This document shows, in pieces, positions 11,775 through 20,729 of a stretch of DNA of 64,000 nt. Source of the stretch: Sisyra terminalis (lineage: Eukaryota > Arthropoda > Insecta > Neuroptera > Sisyridae). Location of the stretch: contig OY292279.1 of NCBI GenBank assembly GCA_958496175.1, positions 4,526,001-4,590,000 on the forward strand, given 5' to 3'. How positions within the stretch are numbered: the stretch's first letter is position 1; every line of letters starts with the position of its first letter. Both the position numbers and the translations under genes were made by a program. The notes under the pieces were generated by a model. It did no database searches. It was not told the origin of the DNA and worked only from the letters and a program-made list of their open reading frames with translations.

Positions 11775-12416
11775 TGAACGATCTACAAAAAAGGTCTCTA
11801 ACCAAGTTTTTGATATATTTATTCCTTCAAAAGTTATTCGAGGTCAAAGTTGAACTAAAGAGAAATTTTAATATTTTTTCAATTTTTTGACGCAACCATC
11901 AAGTTTATGAGAAAATTTTAAAGGACATTTTTTGTTGAGCACTTTTTTCCTATAACTTATCTCTTTAAAAGTTTTTGTTTTTTTTTTCACAGGTCCTAAG
12001 TTGTTTGCATTAAACTGAAAATTCCCTGAATTATTATATTTTTAGCATAAAAATTATTTTTTTAATTTTAATTAAATAACTTAGGACCTGTAAAAAATAT
12101 CAAAAACTTTTATGGGGATAAGTTATAGGAAAAAAAATGCCCTACAAAAAATGTCCTATAAAATTTTCTCATAAAATTAATGGTTGCGTCAAAAAATTGA
12201 AAAAATATTTAAATTTCTCTTTAGTTCAACTTTGACCTCGAATAACTTTTGAAGGAATAAATATATCAAAAACTTGTATGAGACCTTTTTTGTAGATCGT
12301 TCAATTTTCTACAAGAATATCTTGATTATAATAAATTGGCTATAAAATTCCAAAGTGCAAGAGAATATTGCTCCCATGTTATTTAAATAGAAAATCGAAA
12401 TTTCCGATTCGGCACC
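11775..12416. mobile_element. Foldback element, central arms plus one outer flank
   Basis: The left arm runs from GATCTACAAAAAAGGTCTC to the centre near 12040, and the right arm is its reverse complement ending GAGACC...GTAGATCG near 12300. Shared phrases are TTGACGCAACCATC and ACAGGTCCTAAGTT. Only the right side keeps part of the outer region (CTATAAAATTCCAAAGTGCA). The copy has no TAGACTGATTC end, so it is truncated on both sides. Confidence 0.75.
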
Positions 12417-13337
12417 GGGCATTTGGGCTTACTACGGAATTAAAAATTTAAAATCTGGCTCTCCATTAAATCATTTTGGACACCCCTGCACTATTATTTT
12501 GTATCGAAGGTACCTTAAAAAATAAAATAAAAAGAAATCATTTTTGGAATAAATTTTAGTAATAAAATGATTATTTTTATAAAAAATTTTATCCATGGAA
12601 TTTCATAGAAGAAGGGTCATTGATATAAACCAGTGAGTCCCAAAATTTATGTATATTTTGTTGGGATATAAACAAATTTAAGTGGCCACTATTGGGAAAT
12701 CAACTTTTAGACAAGTTGGCATTTCTTGTAGATCGTAAACCTTACGTTGAGAACCACTGGTATAGGCATAAAGGTTTCAAAAATTGGAAAAAATGTCGCA
12801 GTCTAAGAATTTACAGATAATAATTAATTTCAAGCCTCTAAATTCCATTGTTTAATAATTATAAAAAGATCTGACTTTCCGTCGAAGATTTAAGGGGATC
12901 CACGGGATTTGATCCCGTTTATTTAGTAACAAAATGATTATTTTTTTAAAATTTTTAACCATGGAATTTTATAGAGGAAGGGTTATTGATATAAAGCAGT
13001 GATTCCCAACATTTATGTACAATATGTTGGGATATAAACAAATTTAAGTGGGCACTAATGGGAAATCAACTTATAAACAAGTTGGCATTTCTTGTGGGTT
13101 GTAAACCCTACGTTGAGAACCACTGGTATAGGTGAAATAGTCTCAAGAGTTGGAAAAAATGTTGCAGTCTTAAGAATTTACAGATAACAATGAATTTCAG
13201 GCCTCTAAATTCCATGGCTTAGTAAAAAAAGAAGATCCAATTTTCCGTCGAAGATTTGAGGAGATCCACAGGATTTGACCCCGTTTAGGGGTAGATTTGT
13301 CCATGAATTTACTTCAGAAATTAAAATAATAAAAACT

Positions 13338-13633
13338 ATGTGTTTTCCTCGCGATTCTTTTCCACAAATTTGCATAAAAAATGTGGTAAACCTCATAAAA
13401 CATACCAAATCGTCAATGGTTGCATGTGCAACTATGGGTTGCACTCTACACGCAGGTCTTCGAATCTGCAAATCAAGCCCTCCAAATTTCCAATTCCACT
13501 TGGAAAACGGTATAATTTTCATCACGTTATTGAAAATCTGCAACTTCCAAAGTGCACCGATCAGTACAAACATCGCACACGTATACCTCACCTTATGGCA
13601 ATCGACTTACAAACTCCAATTTTTTACTATTAA
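13338..13633 (+). pseudogene. Frameshifted small basic protein, possible fourth cluster member
   Basis: A well-composed frame of about 97 codons runs to TAA at 13631-13633 but has no ATG at its head. An ATG at 13338-13340 stands exactly 2 nt out of frame: ATG, then TG, then TTT TCC TCG. Without that TG the product would start with FSSRFFSTNLHKK, a presequence-like stretch without acidic residues, followed by KCGKPHKTYQIVNGCMCNYG and a basic tail ending TPIFYY. The likeliest reading is a small gene broken by a 2-bp insertion or an assembly error. It could also use a non-AUG start. I do not recognise the family. The opposite strand is open over most of the same stretch. Confidence 0.45.
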
Positions 13634-13873
13634 TTTTGATTTTTGACCGACTTGCCATTTTCAATGGCACCAAAACCGATGATCTACAACGTCAAAGTCG
13701 TGGGCTTGATTTAAAACAAAAAAAATCTTTCCACATTTCTATAGAAACTTTTCCCCCCGCTTTTCCCATGGTTATCCTCGAATAACACTATCTATGAATG
13801 ATCAATTTCTTGCATAATTGCATTAATTTAATCGTCACGCATGATTGACATACCTACACCGTATTGCAATTAG

Positions 13874-14161
13874 TCAATAAAATTTAAAGTTTGAATTTTC
13901 CAAATTTAATTTAGTCATTGATATAGTAAAATGTAAAGAAAATTGGGTTTTTAGCGACATATAGTTGACAAAAGTGCAGGAAAATTTAGAAAATTGTTTT
14001 TCAATAATAAAAGAAAAATTTAAAGACTTAACCAAACGTCCTCCTCTCCAACGGAAAGTTGGAGAAACCAGGGCATTTACTAAACTTTTTTCTTCGACTG
14101 TATTTCCACGAAATTTTCCAAAAGTAACAAAAATCGAGACATAATTAAACACGCATTTCAT
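13874..14161 (-). CDS. Possible small protein, 95 aa, weak
   Basis: Open frame of 95 codons just downstream of the cysteine-rich cluster, same strand. The middle, NTVEEKSLVNALVSPTFRWR, looks somewhat protein-like; the C-terminal half is AT-driven and rich in Phe, Asn and Lys. Only two cysteines. No relatives recognised. It may be chance or the 3' region of the neighbouring gene. Confidence 0.25.
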   Translation of the reverse strand: MKCVFNYVSIFVTFGKFRGNTVEEKSLVNALVSPTFRWRGGRLVKSLNFSFIIEKQFSKFSCTFVNYMSLKTQFSLHFTISMTKLNLENSNFKFY

Positions 14162-14215
14162 TCAAATATTACCATCGTTTGTGAAAATCAAAAAGAAAAA
14201 TTACAAAATTTAATT

Positions 14216-14923
14216 TTACAAGCATTTATTAGGCTTAGGATTGGTAGAAGATTGGGGCCCATCTTTCTTTGCACAACAACATTTCAAAGGTCCTTTTTTC
14301 ACCGGTTCATCTATTGTTTTCTGTTTGCATAGATCTTCGAATTTGGGACGAGCTGCCACGGGAATTGTGGATGGTTTTGGGGCGCAAGGATCTTCTTTCT
14401 TCGGCGGGGTTTGTAGGCAAGGGTCGGTTATTGGTTTTGATTTGGATGCACTGGGACATGTTACACATGTAACAGGTTTGGGGGCGCATGGATCTTCTTT
14501 GGGTGCACAAGGATCTTTTTTGGGTGCACAAGGATCTGTTTTAGGGGCACAAGGATCTTTTTTAGGTGCACATGGATCTTCTTTGGGTGCACATGGATCA
14601 GTTTTAGGGGCACATGGATCTGTTTTAGGGGCACAAGGATCTGTTTTGGGTGCACAAGGAGGATTCTTTTTAGGAGCACAAGGATCTTCTTTGGGTGCAC
14701 ATGGATCTTTCTTTTTAGGAGCACAAGGATCTTCTTTGGGTGCACACGGAGGATTCTTTTTAGGGGCACAAGGATCTGTTTTGGGTGCACATGGATCTTT
14801 CTTTTTAGGAGCACATGGATCTTTTTTCTTGGGATCGTCACAGAAATAATTAAAGTCAATTTTTTTCAACCGTTTGCCATTTTGATAGAATTTTTGAATG
14901 AAATATTTATGAAAACTCGACAT
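14216..14923 (-). CDS. Cys-Pro-rich DPCAPK-repeat protein, 235 aa
   Basis: Residues 1-22 (MSSFHKYFIQKFYQNGKRLK and on) are basic and lack acidic residues, like a mitochondrial presequence. Residues 35-150 are 16 consecutive repeats of 7-8 residues of the form D/P-P-C-A-P-K-x(1-2), where x is K, KK, KN, T, E or P. A short cysteine segment (VTCVTCPSASKSK) and one more DPCAPK follow. The tail has LKCCCAKKDG and ends KCL. Regular Cys-Pro-Lys repeats with a presequence-like start recall structural, disulfide-linked proteins of the male germ line, such as mammalian SMCP of the sperm mitochondrial capsule and Drosophila Mst cysteine-rich proteins. This is analogy, not homology I can prove. The AATAAA poly(A) signal (14225-14230 on -) overlaps the last codons. 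The start is 4 nt after the stop of the upstream gene. Confidence 0.88.
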   Translation of the reverse strand: MSSFHKYFIQKFYQNGKRLKKIDFNYFCDDPKKKDPCAPKKKDPCAPKTDPCAPKKNPPCAPKEDPCAPKKKDPCAPKEDPCAPKKNPPCAPKTDPCAPKTDPCAPKTDPCAPKEDPCAPKKDPCAPKTDPCAPKKDPCAPKEDPCAPKPVTCVTCPSASKSKPITDPCLQTPPKKEDPCAPKPSTIPVAARPKFEDLCKQKTIDEPVKKGPLKCCCAKKDGPQSSTNPKPNKCL

Positions 14924-14927
14924 CGTC

Positions 14928-15389
14928 CTACTTATTTCGCATTAAAATCGCACAAATATTATAATCACTCTTCGTATTTGCACCGAATTCTTCCGGCTTC
15001 ATATAACCATTCCCGCCTTTAAGTCGACAAACGCATTTGTGCGTGGGTTCGGCTGCTTTTGCTTCTTTCGATTTGTCTTTGGAACCACTTATGCAAGGAT
15101 TTGCTTTGGCCACTTTTTCAGGACAACAAGGAACACTTCCGCAAGGATCGGAAGGTTTGTCGACTTTCTTTGCCGTCGGTTTTTTGCTACTGCAATCACA
15201 ATTGTCCTTGTTGGATTGTCTTAAAAGATTTGTATAGAATAACTCCTCATGAAATTTGTATAAATTGTTAAAAATATTCTGAAAATGAAGAAGAAAATAA
15301 ATACAGAAACGATTTTTTTCGAATGAAATTATTCTCACCTTTGCATGGAAATTGGAACGAAAAATTTGTATTTGACGAATAAACGACAT
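14928..15389 (-). CDS. Cys-Lys-rich small protein with presequence-like start, 133 aa
   Basis: Two exons are likely: 15339-15389 and 14928-15278, with a 60-nt intron (GTGAGA to TTTTCAG). The intron is in frame and has no stop, so an unspliced reading of 153 aa is also open. Spliced, the protein starts MSFIRQIQIFRSNFHAK, with no acidic residue before position 28, like a mitochondrial presequence. The rest has nine cysteines in small groups (DNCDCSS, DPCGSVPCCP, HKCVC) and many lysines. DPCG resembles the DPC units of the downstream neighbour, which suggests common descent. TAG is followed by 4 nt and then the ATG of the next gene. There is no room for its own poly(A) signal, so it must share a transcript or overlap with it. 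Confidence 0.82.
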   Translation of the reverse strand: MSFIRQIQIFRSNFHAKVRIISFEKNRFCIYFLLHFQNIFNNLYKFHEELFYTNLLRQSNKDNCDCSSKKPTAKKVDKPSDPCGSVPCCPEKVAKANPCISGSKDKSKEAKAAEPTHKCVCRLKGGNGYMKPEEFGANTKSDYNICAILMRNK

Positions 15390-15896
15390 ATTGAAAATTT
15401 GTAAACCAAATGTTATATTTTAATGTTTCCATGAAAGCCAGCAAATAATTCCACAGGTAAAACGGGAGGATTATTTGACAATCGTAAAGCTAATTTGGGA
15501 ACTTAGGCTGAATAATTAGCTGTTTTTTGGAAAACTATTATTAAAGTTATGAAATAGTTTTGGTCTTATGCCATCTTTCAACTGTAAATAGCAAATAAAT
15601 CACAGTTAAAACTTGTCCTTTACTTTTGGATTGCATAAGTGATTAACGACCTAAAATCGTTCCTTTTACTGAAAAAAAAAATTGTTGGATTTCATCCAAT
15701 CAATCGCATACAAGCGATTGACAATAAAGCAAGATTTTTTTTCTTTAATTTATTCAAATTTATTAGTGCATGTTAAAGAGTTGTGTGAGAAATAATATAT
15801 GCAACAAGTATCGTAATCATTGATTTAATAGTTGCATCATTTAATCGACACCTATATGGGGATTTAAAAGTTTACACAATCTTGCAATGTGGATTG
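15390..15896. other. Intergenic spacer within the Cys-rich cluster
   Basis: AT-rich spacer. Two AATAAA signals on the - strand (15749-15754 and 15759-15764) lie about 140 nt after the upstream gene's stop and probably end its transcript. The rest should contain the promoter of the next gene. No TATA box at a convincing distance. Confidence 0.5.
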
Positions 15897-16285
15897 TTAG
15901 TTTTTCTTTTTGTGACATCCACAATCTTTGGGCTTTTTCGAATGATCTTCAGCTTTGGGTTTGGGTTTTTTAGTGTTTGGTTCCGGACATTGCGGCGACG
16001 ATGAAGTTTCGTTTGGCTTTTTGCAATCGGTTGGCTTACGATTGCATAGATTATCAACTTTGCGACCGAATTTTCGTGGTAGATCTTTCGGGGATTTGGT
16101 TCGTTGGAAAATCAAAGTGATTTCCGGTTGGATCGTCGGTTTTCCGGAACTTATGAGATGCGAAATGAAGGACTTTGCTAGAGTGATTTTTTTCTGGAAA
16201 ATAACGAATTTAAAGTCGTATTACTGTTAGATAAGTATTAACTTACTATTATTTTTGTTGTTTTTAAAGTTTTTAATATGATCAT
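15897..16285 (-). CDS. Lys-Pro-Cys-rich small protein with presequence-like start, 111 aa
   Basis: Exons are 16247-16285 (13 codons) and 15897-16193, joined in phase 0 over a 53-nt intron (GTAAGT to TTTTCCAG). The start, MIILKTLKTTKIIKKITLAK, continues without an acidic residue up to position 37, which suits a mitochondrial presequence. The C-terminal half is rich in Lys, Pro and Cys (NLCNRKPTDCKK, SPQCPEPNTKKPKPK) and ends DCGCHKKKN, with five cysteines in all. Architecture and strand match the two genes downstream: short first exon, basic N-terminus, cysteine-lysine tail. I regard the three as one family or functional set. It is divergent from mRpS15, with a 371-nt gap. Confidence 0.82.
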
Positions 16286-16656
16286 GACTTTCTTATTAAT
16301 TTATTTGCACATCTTTAAAAATTTTTATATGATTTCCGATCTTCCCGATTATCTAAATTATGTCATTTTCTTTGAAGATTTAATTTGGTTTTATTGAAAT
16401 TGGTTACTAAAGCAATAAGTGAGTGATATTATTTTTAATTTTTTATTGATTAAAACCATGAAAATATGGTTTTTTTGTAATAACTTTTCCAATAGATTTC
16501 CATGGTTCACTAGCGCCGCCTATCTCATTTACAGCCAAAACATCAGGTTTTAGCCGTTTTAGCCACTAATGACAGGTAGTTGTGATTTGGTGGTGATCTC
16601 CGCTAAGATTGACAAGTTCATATGTCAAGTTATAACCTCACTATTGCGAAGATACC
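16286..16656. promoter_or_regulatory. Divergent promoter region with CTCF-like motif
   Basis: This 371-nt gap separates the - cluster from mRpS15 on +. The half next to mRpS15 is richer in G+C and has no TATA box, as expected of a housekeeping promoter. The stretch at 16509-16523, read on -, is ATAGGCGGCGCTAGT, close to insect CTCF-site cores (AGRKGGCGC with one mismatch). An insulator here would fit the boundary between a tissue-restricted cluster and a housekeeping gene; that is inference. Confidence 0.4.
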
Positions 16657-17466
16657 ATGAATGTGATTAACTTTTCTCGTATATTTTCTCGAAACTATGC
16701 GATAAAAACTGACCTAAAAATCAAATGGGTTCGGCCGGAAAGAATTCCGTGTTACAAACCAGCCAAAAGTGGCGATTTGGCACCGGTCGACTCGATTGAC
16801 ACGAAATCGGAATTTCCTCTGCACTTACGCGATTCAAAAGAACTCGAAACGGCCGATGAAACCATCAAAAAACTCTTCTCCCTGGAATTCGCGCCGTACC
16901 AACGCACCCGGGAAGTGCTCAAGGAACGTATGAAGACGCGGGTACGGCGCCATCCCCTGGACAACGGCTCCATGGAGGTGAGAATCGCCCGGATGACCGC
17001 CCACATTCGAATACTCCAACAAAAAATGGAACAAGAACCACGCAACACCAAAGCCAAAGTGCACGTAAAAGAGCTGATAGATCGACGCAAAAAATTCCTG
17101 AAATTTCTTCGACGCTGGGACTACAAGCGGTTCGAATGGCTGCTGGAGAAGCTCGACCTGGTCTACAAACCGATACCAGCCCTATCCCATTACCTGTCTC
17201 GTAAAGAATCGCTCCGAAAATTAACCGATAAATTTTGCGACGAAATGAAAGACCAACGCTTGGCCGAATACCGGCGCCAATTGGAGGCTCAGCAGGAGGA
17301 CTTTTTGCGGACGAAACTCAACAAGTTGGAGTTTATTCGACGCGAACAAGAACTATGCGGAATTCCTATTACAATTGACCAACGAGATATTGAGGAAACA
17401 CGAAAAATGTTAGACGAACTAGTTGCTGCCAAGAAGAATAGCGAAAATCAACCAAAAGAATCATAG
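16657..17466 (+). CDS. mRpS15: Mitochondrial ribosomal protein S15
   Basis: Single-exon gene of 269 aa for the small-subunit protein uS15m, which binds 12S rRNA in the mitochondrial ribosome. The N-terminus (MNVINFSRIFSRNYAIK) is a basic presequence. The S15 domain spans about residues 100-175. It has the family's helix pattern: VRIARMTAHIRILQQKM, then the diagnostic LIDRRKKFLKFLRRWD, then FEWLLEKLDLVYKP. A long, charged, probably helical C-terminal extension follows (EYRRQLEAQQEDF, RREQELCGIP), as in animal homologues; the Drosophila gene is called bonsai. The length fits insect homologues. Third-position G+C is far higher than in the flanks. AATAAA signals lie at 17494-17499 and 17508-17513, about 30-45 nt after the stop. 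Confidence 0.97.
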   Translation: MNVINFSRIFSRNYAIKTDLKIKWVRPERIPCYKPAKSGDLAPVDSIDTKSEFPLHLRDSKELETADETIKKLFSLEFAPYQRTREVLKERMKTRVRRHPLDNGSMEVRIARMTAHIRILQQKMEQEPRNTKAKVHVKELIDRRKKFLKFLRRWDYKRFEWLLEKLDLVYKPIPALSHYLSRKESLRKLTDKFCDEMKDQRLAEYRRQLEAQQEDFLRTKLNKLEFIRREQELCGIPITIDQRDIEETRKMLDELVAAKKNSENQPKES

Positions 17467-17493
17467 TTGTTAATTTAGTTTTTAATATGTTTA

Positions 17494-17513
17494 AATAAAA
17501 TATTTACAATAAA
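17494..17513 (+). terminator. Poly(A) signals of mRpS15
   Basis: Two AATAAA hexamers close behind the stop codon. Either could direct cleavage near 17525. Confidence 0.65.
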
Positions 17514-17831
17514 ATATTAAGTGTTTTATTTAAAAATTCTTTCAGTAGATACCAGAATGTCGAATTTTCAGATCTTCTTCCTTAAACTCGTATTTTTAAC
17601 CATCCACTTGGCTATCAATCTTCGTTAAATCTTTTCAAAACATCTTCGATTGTGATTCGATTTATCCATTTGATTTTCTTAGTTCTTCTCCTACACAACA
17701 TTTGTATGAATCTCTTTTTTGCCCAAAAAGTCCATGGAGTTCAATCCTCCATATAAAGAATTAAAGCGATAGTTTCCGGAATTTAAGTTCCAATTTTTCA
17801 ACTAAAAGGTCTTACGTTCAATATAACGCAA

Positions 17832-18750
17832 TTTTCACCATGGTAAAATGTTTTATTTTAATTCCTTGATGAGTTATTTATTTATCTTTGGAGATTATAC
17901 TTTCTAAAGCCGATCTTTGGGCTAATTTTTTATTTTATTACAATTAAAAAACCTTTTTTTCAATTGTGGACCACATTTATTACTATTAAGACTTGAATAT
18001 TTGATTAGTTCATGATTTAAATAATGTAATTACCTACCTATATCGCATATATACCTCGACGTCCTTTAATCTTTTTTTCTGCAAAACCATTCTTGGTTTT
18101 CCCCAAATATTTGCATTTTTTCGTTAATAATTGGAAACAATAATTCCATCAGGATTATCCTCCTAATAAGGAATGTAATGCTGCCGGATGGCAACAAATT
18201 ATTATCAAAAATTAGTCTTTACATGAAATCAAATAAATTAAAAATCATTTAGAATGTATTTTTTAGTTTTATAGTCAATAGCAGGGGGACAGTTTTCACC
18301 ATGGTAAAATGTTTTATTTTGATTCCTTGATCCTTGGTGGATTATTTATTTATCTTTGAATATTATACTTTCTAAAGCCGATCTTTGGGTTAATTTTTTA
18401 TTTTATTACAATTAAAAAACCTTTTTTTCCATTGTGGATCACATTTATTACTATTAAGACTTAAATATTTGATTAGTTCATGATCTAAATAATATACTTA
18501 CCTACCTATATCGCATATATACAAGCTCGACATCCTTTAATCTTTCTTTCTGCAAAACCATTCCTGGTTTTTTGCATTATTCCGTTAATCGTCGAAAACA
18601 ATAATTCCACCAGGACTATCCACTTATAAGGCATGTTATGCTGCCAGATGACAGCAAATTATTATCAAAAATTAGTCCTTTCTTTAAATCAAATAGATTA
18701 AAAATCATTGGGAATGTATTTTTTAGTTTGATAGTCAATAGCGTCAATAG
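17832..18750 (+). repeat. Two-copy tandem duplication, unit about 461 bp
   Basis: TTTTCACCATGGTAAAATG begins each unit (17832 and 18293). Both continue through TTTCTAAAGCCGATCTTTGG and CCTACCTATATCGCATATAT and end at ATAGTCAATAG. There are many substitutions and small indels. Confidence 0.8.
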
Positions 18751-19233
18751 TTTGCAATAAATTCTTTTCCATCCATGATCCGTTTACATTGGAAATACTT
18801 AATAAAAAGCTGTTATTTGCTGTAAAATTTATGGAAAATATTTACTCCAAATGACTTTCGAAATTATAGAGGGTAATAGTTTTTAGTTTGCTAATGAATA
18901 GTTCAGGATTTATCCCCAATTTTTCGCTTTCAAATTGGAATTTTCACCAAGGAATAACATTACAAACATTACCGCCATCTTTACAAAAATCTAGGAACTA
19001 TTATCTATAAGCGTTCTCAAGCTTTTCCATGAATTAATATAAAGTTTTTGAACTTTTATTGCTCTAATTTCTTTTATTTAAAACAAAACCCTTATAAAAT
19101 TTGGCACTGAATTCAAAGTAATTATATTTAAATAAATGATAAATAATAAATGATTTTTAATAAATGATAAATAATAAATGTTTTTTAATAAATGATATTC
19201 GGAAATTATTTAAATTATTTCTTCTTTCTTTTA

Positions 19234-19860
19234 GATGATTAGAAATTATTTTGGCTTTGGAAGCTTAAACGTAGGAGGAACCATTATCGAAAGTTTTTTC
19301 TGCCCAAAAGTTCTTCCATGTTCTATTCCTCCTTTTCCCTTTAAAGCTTATTTTGCTTGATGATTTGCAGTATTTGCGTATAATAAATCCAAGCTACTGA
19401 AGATGGGCAATTCAATGGTCCTTAAAATTTCCAATTACTTGCACATTTTTACAATAAAATATAAATTCTTTTTAATTTTTTTTTAACAAATATCAAAGTT
19501 ACTGGCCTTTTCAATGAACTAATATAAAGCTTTTTATGCAAGTTTTTGCATATTTTCTTGTTATTACAATAAATTATTTAAATTATTTCTTCTTTTTTTT
19601 AGAAGATTAGAAATTATTTTGGCTTGTGAAGTTTTATTGTAGGGGGAACCATTATCGAAAGTTTTTTCAGCCAAGAAGTTATTTCACGTTCTATTCCTCC
19701 TTTTCCCTTTAAATCTAATTTTGCTTGAAGATTTGCAGTATTTGTGTAGAATATATCCAAGTTACTGAAGTTGGGCAATTCAATGATCCTTAAAATTTCC
19801 AATTACTTGTTTTTACAATAAAATATAAATTCTTTTAAAAATTCTTTTAATAAATATTAA
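19234..19860 (+). repeat. Two-copy tandem duplication, period about 370 bp
   Basis: GATTAGAAATTATTTTGGCTT occurs (read as two adjoining parts) at about 19239 and 19609, followed in both by GGAACCATTATCGAAAG and TATTCCTCCTTTTCCCTTTA. Confidence 0.8.
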
Positions 19861-20247
19861 AGTTATCAACCTTTTCCATGAATTAATTTAAAGCTTTTTG
19901 AGCTTTTATTGATGATTTCCATTTATACAAAAAGAAACCCTTTTAAATATAGATAATATTTGGCATTGAATTCCAACTATTGTTATTTCACTTAAGTTAT
20001 TATTTTGGAATCCAATTTTGTAGCTATAAAGACTTTGAAGTACTTAATTTCTTTTTTAATTCAATTTCTTGCAAATTTTCTTGTAAAATAATGTTATGGA
20101 TGAAATAAGCATTATTTAGTTATAAATATTCTGCTCAATTTTATCGAAAGAAATCATCCCTAATATCCTTCATATGCACTTGAAAATTGTCCTTTTTGAA
20201 ACTTTGAAACGATGTTGCGGGTGTCCTTTTGCACACAGGACAAACTT

Positions 20248-20476
20248 TTGGCTCAAGTGTACTTTAGCACACCCACAATCTGGCAACGTTACATTTTCGA
20301 CTTTGTTTTTAATTTAATTCGCGATATTTTTGTAAATTCGTTTCTAATATGGTATAATTCTCTCCTTTGTGGCTAAATTTTCATTATGGACCGATTTAAT
20401 CGCGAATTAAATAAAAAACAAAGTCGAAAATGCAACATTGCCAGATTGTGGGTGTGCTAAAGTACACATGAGCCAA
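20248..20476. mobile_element. Foldback element with about 60-bp inverted arms
   Basis: The left arm reads TTGGCTCA, then GTGTACTTTAGCACACCCAC, then CAATCTGGCAACG, then CATTTTCGACTTTG. The right arm is its reverse complement with few changes. The inner part (GACCGATTTAATCGCGAATT) is shared with the element at 6414-6845. Ends were set by symmetry; no target duplication was seen. Confidence 0.65.
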
Positions 20477-20566
20477 ATTTTTTTTGTTCCATTCCAATTC
20501 ACGAATGGGTCATATTTTATAAATCATCGAAAAAAGTTACCCTTATCAGGAAATGCCATTCTTTCA

Positions 20567-20729
20567 CAAGGTTTATAAAATACACAAATACACATGGTGG
20601 CTACGTGATGGATACGTGACGTATCCAGAAGAAATTCGTACATATCTTCAGACTGATCAATGTCAAAATTCTTCGTATGACGTCATTTTTTTTTTCTAAT
20701 GGAGCAACCTGTGTAATTTACAAACCTTG
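20567..20729. mobile_element. CAAGGT-ended MITE, 163 bp, second copy
   Basis: Inverted copy of the element at 6997-7162. It begins CAAGGTTTATAAAATACACA and its other end, reversed, begins CAAGGTTTGTAAATTACACA. Flanks are ATTCTTTCA (20558-20566) and ATTCTTGCA (20730-20738), a 9-bp target duplication with one change. Confidence 0.8.

Larger units (their letters stand above)
11200..13290. repeat. 2-kb imperfect inverted repeat with nested elements
   Basis: Blocks left of a central foldback element reappear in reverse on the right. Each arm has two units of about 370 bp carrying GGGATCAAATCCCG and TTCGACGGAAAATTGGATC, or their reverse complements. Each unit contains a 129-bp hAT-type MITE. The + copies are 11248-11376 and 11615-11743; the reversed copies are 12631-12759 and 12997-13125. 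All begin or end with CAGTGGTTCTCAACGTA and have CAGTGATTCCCAAC at the other end. Confidence 0.75.

Noticed and set aside
13205..13591. 128-codon - strand frame
   Set aside because: Overlaps the better-composed + frame at 13340-13633; the product has no recognisable order and no start context.
14470..14825. CRISPR-like spaced repeats
   Set aside because: The regular 21-24 nt repetition is coding (DPCAPK units) in a eukaryotic gene, with no spacers.
14241..14849. Long + strand frame with GAQGSFLGAHGS-like repeats
   Set aside because: It is the complement of the DPCAPK repeat array. The periodic DNA keeps several frames open; only the - frame has a presequence-like start, cysteines and a poly(A) signal.
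16752..17090. Frames on - inside mRpS15
   Set aside because: Antisense to a clear ribosomal protein gene; no independent support.
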